This document shows, in pieces, positions 16,644 through 25,348 of a stretch of 64,000 nucleotides of DNA. Origin of the DNA: Sphingopyxis sp. H053. Lineage in GTDB: Bacteria > Pseudomonadota > Alphaproteobacteria > Sphingomonadales > Sphingomonadaceae. The stretch lies in assembly GCF_001468225.1 (NCBI RefSeq), contig NZ_LNRU01000001.1, positions 62,001 through 126,000 of the forward strand, written 5' to 3'. How positions within the stretch are numbered: the first letter of the stretch is position 1; every line of letters begins with the position of its first letter. The position numbers and the translations under genes are program-made. The notes beneath the pieces were generated by a model. It saw nothing but the letters and a program-made list of their open reading frames with translations. It was not told the origin of the DNA and did no database searches.

Positions 16644-18365
16644 TCATCGCGGTGCAGCGCCGTTCTTGCGCGCGGCATAGTCGCCAACCGGCGGTCGGGC
16701 GACCGATGCGCGCTCGACCTTGACCCATATCGGCTTGCGCCCCAGCCGCGCGTTGAAGAGGCTGTTGAACGTGGCCGGATCGGGGGCGGAGGAGTCGAGC
16801 GCTTCGCCATATTGGCGGCGCACCGCCGCCCGATCATAGCCCATCGCATTCAGCAGCGTCGGAAAGATGCGATAGTGGCTCGATGCGTCGAAATGGCGCT
16901 TCGCGGCCGCGTCCCAGCGGCCGGGCGCGCCGATGATTGCGAGGGGCACTGCGCCCTCCTCGCTGGCGGGCGACGGGCTGCAATGCGTCGTCGTTCCCGA
17001 ATCGCCGCGCTCGTGCAGATTCTGCCCGTGATCGGACGTATAGATGATCAGCGCCCCGTCGAGCCGGGCGCGCGCGAACAACCGGTCGAAGAAGCCGCCC
17101 ACCGTCCACGTCACCGTGTTGCGATAGGCGTTGCGATAGCGGCGCCAGCTTTCGGCGCCGTTGTACAGATTTTCGGGAAGCCGGGTTTCGGTCACGACCT
17201 CCGATTCGTCGCGCGGCAGCGCGGGGCTGAAGAGATGGGCGCTGTCGGGATATTTGTCGGCGACGGGGAAATGCGCACCCATCTTGTTGACGAGGATGAA
17301 TTCGCGCCGCTCGTTGCTGAGCGCCGCGATCAGCGCATCGGCCGCGGCCATGTCGCGGTCGACGACGGGTATATCGTCAAACTGGACGATATGATCGATC
17401 TGACGCCGCTCGGCATCGTCCATGCCGTTCTGATAGGCGCCGCCGGTCCGCTGCGCGTCGATGTAGATCGTCGCGAAGCCGGCTTGTTTCGCATAGGCGA
17501 AGATTGACGGCATCGTGGCATTGATGCGGTGATAGGCGCCGCGTGTCCCGCCGTAGCGAAGCGTCAGATTGCTTCCGAAACTGCAATTGGCGATCGAGGC
17601 GGCGAGCCCGAAATTGCTGACGACGATGCCGGGGGGCGGCGATGCCAGCCCGGATCGAACGCCCGCGGCATCGTTGATGTCGAGGTATCGGCCGGCAATG
17701 CTTTCGTCGATGATCAGGATGATGTCGCCCTGGTCGGGTTTTGGACCATGCGCGATGGTCACCGGTTGGCGCGCCATCGACGGCTGCGTCGCGGCTTCGA
17801 ATGCAGCAAGCGCCGAATAGGCGGTTCCGACCCAGGCGTTCGGTAGCCCGCGGCCGCCTTCGCCCCCGCGCACGAACAGCAGGATGGTTAGCATCGCGAG
17901 CCCCGCCAGCGGTGCGAGCGCAGCAGCGATGCTGGGCAGGGGGCGCCGGGCACCCGGTTTCAGCCCGACGCCGACAAAGAGGAAGAATGCGCCGGCCGCC
18001 GCCCACGCGATCGATGCGCCATATTGCGCGACGGCGTCGTCGGCGAAGCCGGCCGAATGGACCATGGTGACGAAGGCGTCGTAGCTCATCGCATCGGCCG
18101 TGGCATCCTGAAAGCTGCCGACCAAGATGGCGGCGAGAGCAAACACTGCAGCCCAGCCCCACCGCAGCAGCGGGCCGCGGATGAAGGCCGCGCCCCACAG
18201 GCAAGCGATCAGGCCGCCATAGAGGCCGGCGTAGAGCAGGAGGGGCGGCGACAGTCCCAGCATAGCGATCCGAGCGGCGATGCCGGGAAGCTCGAAGGCC
18301 AGGCCGAATGCCAGCAGCAGCGTTTTGGTCAGCGTGTTCGGGCTCGGCCGGGTCTGTGCCCGCAT
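16644..18365 (-). CDS. Alkaline-phosphatase-superfamily membrane transferase (EptA/LtaS-like)
   Basis: The protein has 573 residues. About four N-terminal membrane segments (roughly residues 12-165) precede a periplasmic sulfatase-fold domain. Metal-site candidates are Glu221 in IILIIDES, Asp445-His446 in YTSDHGQNL and His461 in TTHCSPSPASEEG; His365 in NKMGAHFPV also fits. This layout matches phosphoethanolamine or polyol-phosphate transferases that decorate lipid A, oligosaccharides or glycans. The segment expected to hold the nucleophile (ASIANCSFGSN, about 256-266) lacks the usual threonine, so a Ser or Cys may serve instead. The ATG at 18365 has GAAGGA eight bases upstream; a GTG 23 codons earlier is less likely. 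Confidence 0.75.
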   Translation of the reverse strand: MRAQTRPSPNTLTKTLLLAFGLAFELPGIAARIAMLGLSPPLLLYAGLYGGLIACLWGAAFIRGPLLRWGWAAVFALAAILVGSFQDATADAMSYDAFVTMVHSAGFADDAVAQYGASIAWAAAGAFFLFVGVGLKPGARRPLPSIAAALAPLAGLAMLTILLFVRGGEGGRGLPNAWVGTAYSALAAFEAATQPSMARQPVTIAHGPKPDQGDIILIIDESIAGRYLDINDAAGVRSGLASPPPGIVVSNFGLAASIANCSFGSNLTLRYGGTRGAYHRINATMPSIFAYAKQAGFATIYIDAQRTGGAYQNGMDDAERRQIDHIVQFDDIPVVDRDMAAADALIAALSNERREFILVNKMGAHFPVADKYPDSAHLFSPALPRDESEVVTETRLPENLYNGAESWRRYRNAYRNTVTWTVGGFFDRLFARARLDGALIIYTSDHGQNLHERGDSGTTTHCSPSPASEEGAVPLAIIGAPGRWDAAAKRHFDASSHYRIFPTLLNAMGYDRAAVRRQYGEALDSSAPDPATFNSLFNARLGRKPIWVKVERASVARPPVGDYAARKNGAAPR

Positions 18366-18627
18366 CGCTTGTCCTTCGTCTTCCGGGGCGGAGCTATTTG
18401 GCAGATTGCCTAATACACGTTTCGCATTTGACACATAACTGTAACCAATTCGAACGTTCGCCGTAACGTAAACTGTTGCTTTTTAGTCACGAATTGGCGG
18501 AAAATCGGCCGTTTCGCGCGTGCGCGCGTTGACGCCGCCGGGGTGGGCGTTAGACCGGGAGCTTACCACCGGGCATCTCCCGATAAGCCTTTGGCTGCGC
18601 TTCGGTGGGTTTGGAGAGAGACTGAAT
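18366..18627. promoter_or_regulatory. Divergent intergenic region with a folded leader
   Basis: This stretch separates the minus-strand transferase from the plus-strand TonB receptor. A perfect 10-bp palindrome CGAACGTTCG lies at 18451-18460. Just before the receptor, CGGGAG (18556-18561) can pair with CTCCCG (18577-18582). ACCACCG in the loop of that hairpin (18565-18571) can pair with CGGTGGG at 18603-18609, about five bases before the purine-rich ribosome-binding site (GGAGAGAG). No clear -35/-10 pair was identified. Confidence 0.4.
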
Positions 18628-21183
18628 ATGACTTTGCGCAACATTCTGTTGGGCGCCACCGTGCTGTGTGCCGCCACCACCCCCGTCTATGCCTTCGCCC
18701 AGGATGCCGCGCCGGCCGACGCCGGAACGACGGTCGACGACACCGATTATGGCAACGACATCATCGTTACCGCCAGCAAACGTTCGCAGACGCTGCAGGA
18801 CACGCCGGTCGCGGTCTCGGTGACCTCGGCAGCGCAGCTTGAAGAAGCGCAGATCCGCGACCTTATCGACCTGCAGTCGTCGGTCCCCAGCCTGCGCGTG
18901 TCGCAGCTCCAGTCGAGCGCGAACACCAACTTCATCATCCGCGGTTTCGGCAACGGCGCGAACAACGCCGGTATCGAACCGTCGGTCGGCGTGTTCATCG
19001 ACGGCGTCTATCGCTCGCGTTCGGCCGCCCAGATCGGCGACCTTCCCAACGTCGAGCGCATCGAAGTGCTGCGCGGCCCGCAATCGACTTTGTTCGGCAA
19101 GAACGCATCGGCGGGCGTCATCAGCATCGTCACGCAAAAGCCGCAGTTCGAATTCGGCGGCTCGGCCGAAGTCACCTATGGCAACTACGACGCGATCACC
19201 GTCAAGGGCGACGTCACCGGCCCGATCAGCGACACCATCGCCTTCTCGATCGGCGGCAGCTACAACCGCCGCGATGGTTATGCGCAGGATTTGAAGCTCG
19301 ACACCGACGTCAACGACCGCAATCGCTGGGGCGTGCGCGGCCAGCTCTTGTTCGAACCGACCGACGCGCTGTCGATCCGCCTGATCGGCGACTATGACAA
19401 GATCGACGAAAATTGCTGCATCGCGGGTAACGTCATCGCCGGCCCGACCGTCGCGATCACCAACGCGCTCGCGGGCGGCCCCAGCGTCGATGCGAACGAC
19501 CCCTTCTCGTATGACGTCTACAACAACTTCCTGTCGTCGAATAAGATCAAGAATTACGGCGGCTCGGCGCAGATCGACTATGATCTCGGCAACCTCGCGC
19601 TGACCTCGATCACCGCGTACCGCAAGGTGCAGGCCGACACGAACCAGGATTCGGACTTCACCGCGGCCGACCTGATCGGCGAGAAGAGCGACAATGTCGG
19701 CATCGACACGTTCACGCAGGAAATTCGCCTGACGTCGGACTTCGACGGCCCGCTCAACTTCCTGATCGGCGGTTATTATTTCAACGAAAAGGTCGACCAG
19801 CAGAGCGCGATCAAGTTCGGCCAGCACTTCCGCCCCTATGGCGACGCGCTGATCCGGGCGGCGAGCGGCAATGCGCTCAACGTCGGCCTGCTCGAAGGCA
19901 CGCTTGGCGCGCTCGAAGGCGCTCCGACGAAATATCTCGGCACCTTCTTCCGCGCGGGTAATGGGCTCGACGAAGATTATCAGATGAAGAACGAGGCCTT
20001 CTCGATCTTCGGCACTGTCGATTTCGAGGTCACCGATCGCCTGACGCTGACCCTCGGCGGCAACTATACGAAGGACCGCAAGCGTTTCTCGACCAATGTC
20101 GTCAGCAGTGATGTGTTCTCGGGCGTCAATCTTGACGCGGCTGCCTACACGCCGTTCCGTCAGGCGCTGCTGATCGGTCAGGGTGTTCCCGCGCCGACTG
20201 CCGCCTTCCTGGCGGCCAATCCGACGCTGACGCTGCCCGATGGGCGCAGCGCGAACCCGCTGGCCGGCCTCAAGGCGTTCCAGTTCCTGCCGCCCTTCCT
20301 CAACCTTCCGAATGCGGTCGAAAGCGGCAAGACCAACGACGGCGATTTCTCGTACAGCGTTCGCGCCGCCTATGAGCTCACCGACACGGTCAATATCTAT
20401 GCGACCTATGCGACGGGCTTCAAGGCGAGCTCGGTCAATCTGTCGCGCGATAGCCGCCCGCTTGCATCGGACCTCGCGGCGATCACCGCCGCGGGTTTGC
20501 GTACCCCGAACCTGGTGGCAGGGTCGCGCTTTGCCGATCCCGAAGAATCGACCGTCTATGAGTTCGGCCTGAAAGGCCAGTGGGACGTCGCGGCGGTGAA
20601 CGTCGCGGTGTTCAAGCAGTCGATCAAGGGCTTCCAGTCGAACGTCTTCACCGGCACCGGCTTTGCGCTCGCCAACGCCGGCAAGCAGTCGACGTTCGGT
20701 ATCGAGTTCGACGGCTCGGTGCGTCCGGTCGCCGGGCTCAACCTGACGCTCGCGGCGACCTATCTCGATGCCAAATATGACAGCTTCATCAACTCGGCGT
20801 TCGGCGACATCTCGGGCAGCACGCCCGCGGGCATCCCGGAACTGTCGCTGTCGCTCGGCGGCACCTACACGCATGAATTCGCGGGCGGGACCAAGGCGAT
20901 CGCGCACGTCGACTATGCGTATGAAAGCCCGGTCCAGATCGTCGAAGGCCTCGGCGGTTTCCCGGCGAGTGTCGCGCAGAACCTGAAGCGCGAAGTGAAC
21001 TCGCTCAACGCGTCGTTCACGATCCGCCTGACCAACGGCATCGACGTCGGCGTGTGGGGCCGCAACCTCACCAACGCGCAGTATCTGACGACGATCTTCC
21101 CGGCGGTGGCGCAGGCGGGCAGCGTCTCGGGTTACCCGAGCCAGCCGCGCACCTATGGCGGGACCATTCGCTACAAATTCTGA
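18628..21183 (+). CDS. TonB-dependent outer-membrane receptor
   Basis: The protein has 851 residues: a signal peptide (MTLRNILLGATVLCAATTPV, cleavage likely after FAQ), a TonB-box-like DIIVTASKRSQTLQDTPVAV, a plug domain (VPSLRVSQLQ, then IIRGFG, then VERIEVLRGPQSTLFGKNAS) and a 22-strand barrel ending in YGGTIRYKF with terminal Phe. This sphingomonad/caulobacter type of receptor imports scarce nutrients (iron chelates, sugars, vitamins). The substrate cannot be told. The ATG at 18628 has GGAGAGAG upstream. Two cysteines in DENCCIAGN may form a loop disulfide. It ends at a strong terminator shared with the next receptor, which faces it. Confidence 0.93.
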   Translation: MTLRNILLGATVLCAATTPVYAFAQDAAPADAGTTVDDTDYGNDIIVTASKRSQTLQDTPVAVSVTSAAQLEEAQIRDLIDLQSSVPSLRVSQLQSSANTNFIIRGFGNGANNAGIEPSVGVFIDGVYRSRSAAQIGDLPNVERIEVLRGPQSTLFGKNASAGVISIVTQKPQFEFGGSAEVTYGNYDAITVKGDVTGPISDTIAFSIGGSYNRRDGYAQDLKLDTDVNDRNRWGVRGQLLFEPTDALSIRLIGDYDKIDENCCIAGNVIAGPTVAITNALAGGPSVDANDPFSYDVYNNFLSSNKIKNYGGSAQIDYDLGNLALTSITAYRKVQADTNQDSDFTAADLIGEKSDNVGIDTFTQEIRLTSDFDGPLNFLIGGYYFNEKVDQQSAIKFGQHFRPYGDALIRAASGNALNVGLLEGTLGALEGAPTKYLGTFFRAGNGLDEDYQMKNEAFSIFGTVDFEVTDRLTLTLGGNYTKDRKRFSTNVVSSDVFSGVNLDAAAYTPFRQALLIGQGVPAPTAAFLAANPTLTLPDGRSANPLAGLKAFQFLPPFLNLPNAVESGKTNDGDFSYSVRAAYELTDTVNIYATYATGFKASSVNLSRDSRPLASDLAAITAAGLRTPNLVAGSRFADPEESTVYEFGLKGQWDVAAVNVAVFKQSIKGFQSNVFTGTGFALANAGKQSTFGIEFDGSVRPVAGLNLTLAATYLDAKYDSFINSAFGDISGSTPAGIPELSLSLGGTYTHEFAGGTKAIAHVDYAYESPVQIVEGLGGFPASVAQNLKREVNSLNASFTIRLTNGIDVGVWGRNLTNAQYLTTIFPAVAQAGSVSGYPSQPRTYGGTIRYKF

Positions 21184-21241
21184 TCGGGAGCGCCGGGGTA
21201 GCGTTGCTCCCCCGGCTGCCGCAGGAAAGGCAAAAAGAAAT

Positions 21242-21274
21242 CCCGGCCTCTCGATCGAGAGGCCGGGGTTTTTT
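21242..21274. terminator. Bidirectional rho-independent terminator
   Basis: A perfect 26-base palindrome (21242-21267, CCCGGCCTCTCGA and its complement) is followed by G and six T (21269-21274) for the plus-strand receptor. On the other strand the same stem is followed by a T-rich ATTTCTTTTTG, so it also ends the convergent receptor transcript. It sits in the 112-base gap between the two receptor stops. Confidence 0.93.
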
Positions 21275-21295
21275 GGTGGCGTTGCCGCCTGCGCT

Positions 21296-24200
21296 TTAGA
21301 ATTTCACACCGGCGGCGATGCCATAGCGGCGCGGTTCGAGCGTGAAGATATTGGTGTAGTTACCCGACGACTGGTCGGTGATGTACAGGCCGGTGACGCT
21401 GTTGGCGTCGAAGACGTTCTGGATGAACCCCCGCACATACCATTTGTCGTCGGCGCCGTTCAGCTGCACCTGGGCGTTGACCTGGGCATAGCCTTTGATC
21501 TTGTTCACATTGCCGTTGAAGATGCTGCCATAGCTTTCACCGGTATAGGCGAGGTCGACGCGCGGAACGAGCGACATGTCGCCCATACGCGCCGTGTATT
21601 GGATGCCCGCGCTGAACTTGTAATTCGGCGCCTGCGGCAACTGGTTGCCCTTGATGTTGACCGGAATACCCGCGGAGAAATAGTCGACCCCGCCCAGCGT
21701 CGCGGGATTGACCGAGAGGCCGGCAACGGGAGCGGGCAGGTTGGCGAAGGCGCCCGCGGCTGCGGCCTCCATGACCGAACAGATGCTGAAGGCGCCCGTC
21801 GAGGCGATGCCGCCATCGGACGGGAAGGCCGTCGTCGGCCGCAGCCCCGCGCCGCCCTGAACACCGGGGACGATGCCCGCGTTGATCAGGGTCTGGACGC
21901 CATTCACGAAGGCGTTGACCCCGGCCACATTGCCAGTTCTCGATCCCACCGCGCAGTTCGCGGCGTTGGTGATGTCTTTGATGATAACCGCATCGCTGCG
22001 GCCGCCGCCAAAGTCACGGGGGTTGCTGGTGAGCTTGTCTTCAGACACCTTGCTGTGCAGGTAGCTGAAGCCGAGGTTGACCACCACGTCGGGGTCGGGC
22101 CGGACAATGGCTTCGGCTTCGAAACCATAGATATCGGCGCTGACATTGTCGTTCACCGCGGTACGGGCAACGATCTTGCTGAGCTGCAAATCCTTATACT
22201 TATAGTAGAAGGCCGTCAGGTTCAGCTGGAGCGCCCCGTTGTCGAAGCTATTCTTCGACCCGATTTCAAAGGCGTCTACCTGTTCGGGCTTGAACGATTC
22301 GGGCACGGCGAAAATCGGCTGGAGCGGCGGGTTGATGCCGCCCGATTTATAACCGCGCGAATAGGAAGCGTAGAGCAGATTGTCTTCGGTGACCTTGAAA
22401 TCGAGCACCGCGCGGCCCGTCAGCTTGTTGAACTTGACGCTGCGTTCCTGGATGATCTGGTTGCCCGGCGTGCCCGGATCTGCGTCGAACGATCCGACGA
22501 ACGGCGAACCGAAGACGGTATCGGTCGTTCCGGCGTGCGGTGCAAGGAAGCTTGCCAGCGTCGACCGCGCCGACACACTCTTCTTGTCGTTGTTATAGCG
22601 CAGGCCCGCCGTAAGTTTCAGCCGATCGCTGAATTCGAAATAGGCTTCGCCAAACAGACCCCATGACTTGATGTTCAGATCGTCGGTGTTGTTGCGGAAG
22701 AAGGGTGTCGCGAGGAACGACGGCGGCAGGGGGCCACCGGCGGCCGGCGGGTTGGTCGCCGCGGTGAAGGCGCCCAGCACGCCCGTCAGATAATCGATCG
22801 GGAAGGCGTTCACATAATAGCTGTTCTCGGTCAGGTGGTAATCGGCATAAATGCCGCCGACCAGGAAGTTGAACGGCCCGTCGAGGTCGCTCGACAGGAT
22901 GCTTTCGACCGACCAGCTGCTGTTATACTGGTTTGACCGGTCGAATTGCAGCGACTGGTCGCTACAGATCTTGTTGCCGCCAAAGCTGCCGTAGCCGCTT
23001 TCTTCCGCCAGCGACGTGCAAAGCTGGCCGGTGGGGCCGTTGGGGATGATCGCCGCGGCGACGGGACGGAAATAGGGCGCGAGGCCGGCCCCCAGCGCGC
23101 CATTCGCGGCCGCCTGCAAAGTGGCGAGGCCGGTCGCATAGAGCGCGCGGTTGCCGATATTGCTGTTATAATCCTGCGACGCGTCGAGCTTGACCTTCTG
23201 ATACTGGCCCGAAACCTGCAGCGACACGGGGCCGAAATTATGCTCGATTTGGCCCTGCAGCGTCAGTTCGCTGGTGAAATAGCTCGGCGTATAGGCGGTA
23301 TTCACCTCGCGCGGATCCGACGGGATCGTCGTGTTGGCATAGACGTCGGGCCCATAGAGACTGCCGAGGGCAAAAGCCTGCGGGATGCCGCGGATCGCGA
23401 GGAATTCGCGCGACGTCAGCGCGGCGGTGAAGGTCGCGTTGCCGTTGAAGGGCGAATTGTCGAGACGGCTGTTCAAACAGCCGAGGATGCCGGTCGGATC
23501 GCGCTGGCAAAGCTGTTTCTGGATGCGCGTGCGCTTGTCTTTTTCGCGGAAATAGGATGCGAGCAGGTCGATCGTCGTGTCGGGCGAGGGTTCCCAGCGG
23601 AACGAGCCGCGGACCGAATAAAGATCGCGGTCGTCGATGCGGGTGTCGAGGAAGCTGTTCTTCGTATAGCCGTCGCGGTTGAGGTAAATGCCTGCAACGC
23701 GGATGCCCATCGTGTCGCCGAGCGGGATGTTCACCATCGCCTTGCCCTTCATGGAATTATAATTTCCATATTCGGCTTCGGCGGCGGCTTCGAAGGCGCC
23801 GAGCTTTGGCTTGGCGGTGATCACGTTGACCACGCCCGACGTCGCGTTGCGGCCGAACAGCGTTCCCTGCGGCCCGCGCAGCACTTCGACGCGTTCGAGG
23901 TCGAAGAATTCGGTTTCGAACAGGCGGGTCGAAAACAGCGGGTCGCCGTTCAGATGGATCGCGGTTGCGCTGTCGCAGGTCGTGCCGACGCAAAGGTCGC
24001 CGATCCCGCGGATCGTGAAGCTGGCGCCCGTGAAGTTGGTCTTGGTGAAAGTGACGTTGGGCAAGGTCAGCTGAAGATCGGACGGTGTCTTGATCTGCTG
24101 CGCTTCGAGCGCCTCGGTCGAAAAGGCGCTGACCGCGATCGGCACGTCCTGCAGACGTTCCGACTGGCGCTGCGCCGTGACGACGATTTCGCCGCCGAAA

Positions 24201-24298
24201 GCATCGCGTTCCACTTCATCCGCCGCGTCCTGCGCATATGCCGGCGTCGCCACCGTCATCGCAAGGATCGAGGTTCCGATCAGTGCCTTGAACTTCAT
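21296..24298 (-). CDS. TonB-dependent outer-membrane receptor, 1000 residues
   Basis: A signal peptide (MKFKALIGTSILAMTVATPA, cleavage near AYAQ) is followed by the TonB-box-like EIVVTAQRQSERLQDVPIAV. The plug contains TIRGIGDLCVGTTCDSA and VERVEVLRGPQGTLFGRNAT, and the barrel ends in PRRYGIAAGVKF. It resembles the large Caulobacter/Sphingomonas-type receptors. The plug-loop insertion CVGTTC looks like a disulfide. The start ATG has GGGAGG eight bases upstream. A hydroxylase of the PiuC type lies nearby, a combination seen with iron-siderophore receptors, but folE intervenes, so an iron role is only a suggestion. The 5' leader is strongly structured. Confidence 0.93.
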   Translation of the reverse strand: MKFKALIGTSILAMTVATPAYAQDAADEVERDAFGGEIVVTAQRQSERLQDVPIAVSAFSTEALEAQQIKTPSDLQLTLPNVTFTKTNFTGASFTIRGIGDLCVGTTCDSATAIHLNGDPLFSTRLFETEFFDLERVEVLRGPQGTLFGRNATSGVVNVITAKPKLGAFEAAAEAEYGNYNSMKGKAMVNIPLGDTMGIRVAGIYLNRDGYTKNSFLDTRIDDRDLYSVRGSFRWEPSPDTTIDLLASYFREKDKRTRIQKQLCQRDPTGILGCLNSRLDNSPFNGNATFTAALTSREFLAIRGIPQAFALGSLYGPDVYANTTIPSDPREVNTAYTPSYFTSELTLQGQIEHNFGPVSLQVSGQYQKVKLDASQDYNSNIGNRALYATGLATLQAAANGALGAGLAPYFRPVAAAIIPNGPTGQLCTSLAEESGYGSFGGNKICSDQSLQFDRSNQYNSSWSVESILSSDLDGPFNFLVGGIYADYHLTENSYYVNAFPIDYLTGVLGAFTAATNPPAAGGPLPPSFLATPFFRNNTDDLNIKSWGLFGEAYFEFSDRLKLTAGLRYNNDKKSVSARSTLASFLAPHAGTTDTVFGSPFVGSFDADPGTPGNQIIQERSVKFNKLTGRAVLDFKVTEDNLLYASYSRGYKSGGINPPLQPIFAVPESFKPEQVDAFEIGSKNSFDNGALQLNLTAFYYKYKDLQLSKIVARTAVNDNVSADIYGFEAEAIVRPDPDVVVNLGFSYLHSKVSEDKLTSNPRDFGGGRSDAVIIKDITNAANCAVGSRTGNVAGVNAFVNGVQTLINAGIVPGVQGGAGLRPTTAFPSDGGIASTGAFSICSVMEAAAAGAFANLPAPVAGLSVNPATLGGVDYFSAGIPVNIKGNQLPQAPNYKFSAGIQYTARMGDMSLVPRVDLAYTGESYGSIFNGNVNKIKGYAQVNAQVQLNGADDKWYVRGFIQNVFDANSVTGLYITDQSSGNYTNIFTLEPRRYGIAAGVKF

Positions 24299-24732
24299 CT
24301 ATAGCCTCCCTTTTTCGATCCCGCGCGATGCGGGGCCGCCCAACGTCAAATTGTGGTAAGGGGAGGGGAAACGACCAGACATGGCAAAGGGCACCCGGCT
24401 AAAGCGGCCATGTGCCCTCGTGAATCCCACTTGCCAGCTGTGCTGGTCATCGTCCTCTCCCACCGGCGTCGGGGAAAACGCCGGCCTCTCCGGAATACGA
24501 CCCGCTTGAGCGAGTTCTGTATGGAGCAAAGGTGCGCCGAGTTGACGAAAGCGTCAAGTGACTTGTTTGGCTCAAAAAAGGACGCGAAACCGCGCCTCTC
24601 CGAAAAGTGAAAAAGCCAAGATTCCGCAACGTAAAGTTGATGGGAGAGGACAATTTCTTCTTCTCTGGCCCTTGCTTATCGTCGCATTCGCCCCGAAATG
24701 TGCGACATGAAGGCAACAGTGAAAGCGGGGCG
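24299..24732 (-). promoter_or_regulatory. 434-base divergent gap with a structured leader of the receptor gene
   Basis: Read on the minus strand, several stems lie upstream of the receptor start: CCGGCGT/ACGCCGG (24463-24469 with 24478-24484), CCAGC/GCTGG (24434-24438 with 24442-24446) and AGGGCAC/GTGCCCT (24388-24394 with 24412-24418). A fourth, ACATGGC/GCCATGT (24379-24385 with 24407-24413), shares bases with the third, so the two exclude each other. An inverted repeat TTGACG-AAAG-CGTCAA at 24542-24557 could be an operator. No known riboswitch class was recognised. The part next to folE has no visible gene. Confidence 0.45.
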
Positions 24733-25335
24733 ATGAGCGACAACGGACAAGAGTTGGGACCGGACGGCAAGGTGGTCGTTCCCGACCATGTTGCGGACGC
24801 CGTGCGGACGCTGATCGAGTGGACGGGCGACGATCCGGCGCGCGAGGGGCTGCTCGACACACCGCGCCGCGTCGCGCGCGCGTGGAAGGAATATTGTTCG
24901 GGCTATGCCGACGATCCGGCGCTTTACCTGTCGCGCACCTTCGAGGAAGTCGGCGGCTATGACGAGATCGTGCTGCTGCGCGACATTCCGTTCCAGTCGC
25001 ATTGCGAGCATCATATGGCGCCGATCACCGGAAAGGCCTCGATCGCTTACCTGCCGCGCGACCGGGTCGTCGGCATTTCGAAGCTGGCCCGCGTGCTCAA
25101 CGGCTTTTCGCGGCGGCTGCAGGTGCAGGAGCGGCTGACCGCCGAGGTCGCGAAGTGCATCTGGGACAATCTCCAGCCGCAAGGCGTCGCGGTGGTCATC
25201 GATGCACAGCATGGCTGCATGACCGGGCGCGGCGTGCGCACCCCGGGCGTCGGCATGGTGACGAGCCGCCTGCTCGGCTGTTTCCTCGAGGACCAAAGCA
25301 GCCGCAAGGAAGTGCTGAGCCTGATGGGCTATTGA
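24733..25335 (+). CDS. folE: GTP cyclohydrolase I
   Basis: The protein has 200 residues, the normal length. It converts GTP to 7,8-dihydroneopterin triphosphate, the first step to folate or queuosine precursors. Zinc ligands are Cys91 and the following histidine (SHCEHHMAPITG) and Cys162 in HGCMTGRGVRTPG. The motif GISKLARVLNGFSRRLQVQERL is intact. The ATG at 24733 gives the expected start; the frame is open further upstream, but that sequence is not conserved in type. It stands alone on the plus strand between minus-strand genes and is convergent, with 13 bases of spacing, to the hydroxylase gene. Confidence 0.97.
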   Translation: MSDNGQELGPDGKVVVPDHVADAVRTLIEWTGDDPAREGLLDTPRRVARAWKEYCSGYADDPALYLSRTFEEVGGYDEIVLLRDIPFQSHCEHHMAPITGKASIAYLPRDRVVGISKLARVLNGFSRRLQVQERLTAEVAKCIWDNLQPQGVAVVIDAQHGCMTGRGVRTPGVGMVTSRLLGCFLEDQSSRKEVLSLMGY

Positions 25336-25348
25336 TGGGCGGACGGCC

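Noticed and set aside
13153-18365. Integrated island with tRNA-Phe as attachment site
   Set aside because: No repeat of the tRNA 3' end and no integrase gene were found in the window; only the composition of the first kilobase supports it.
18550-20907. Very long minus-strand open frame (785 codons) opposite a TonB receptor gene
   Set aside because: It mirrors the receptor gene, has an Arg/Ala/Asp-rich composition typical of antisense high-GC frames and shows no domain.
24353-24610. Plus-strand frame of 85 codons between the receptor and folE
   Set aside because: It covers the structured leader, lacks a good start and encodes no recognisable domain.
24299-24732. Known riboswitch (cobalamin, TPP or FMN) upstream of the receptor or folE
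   Set aside because: None of the conserved core sequences of these classes could be found on either strand.
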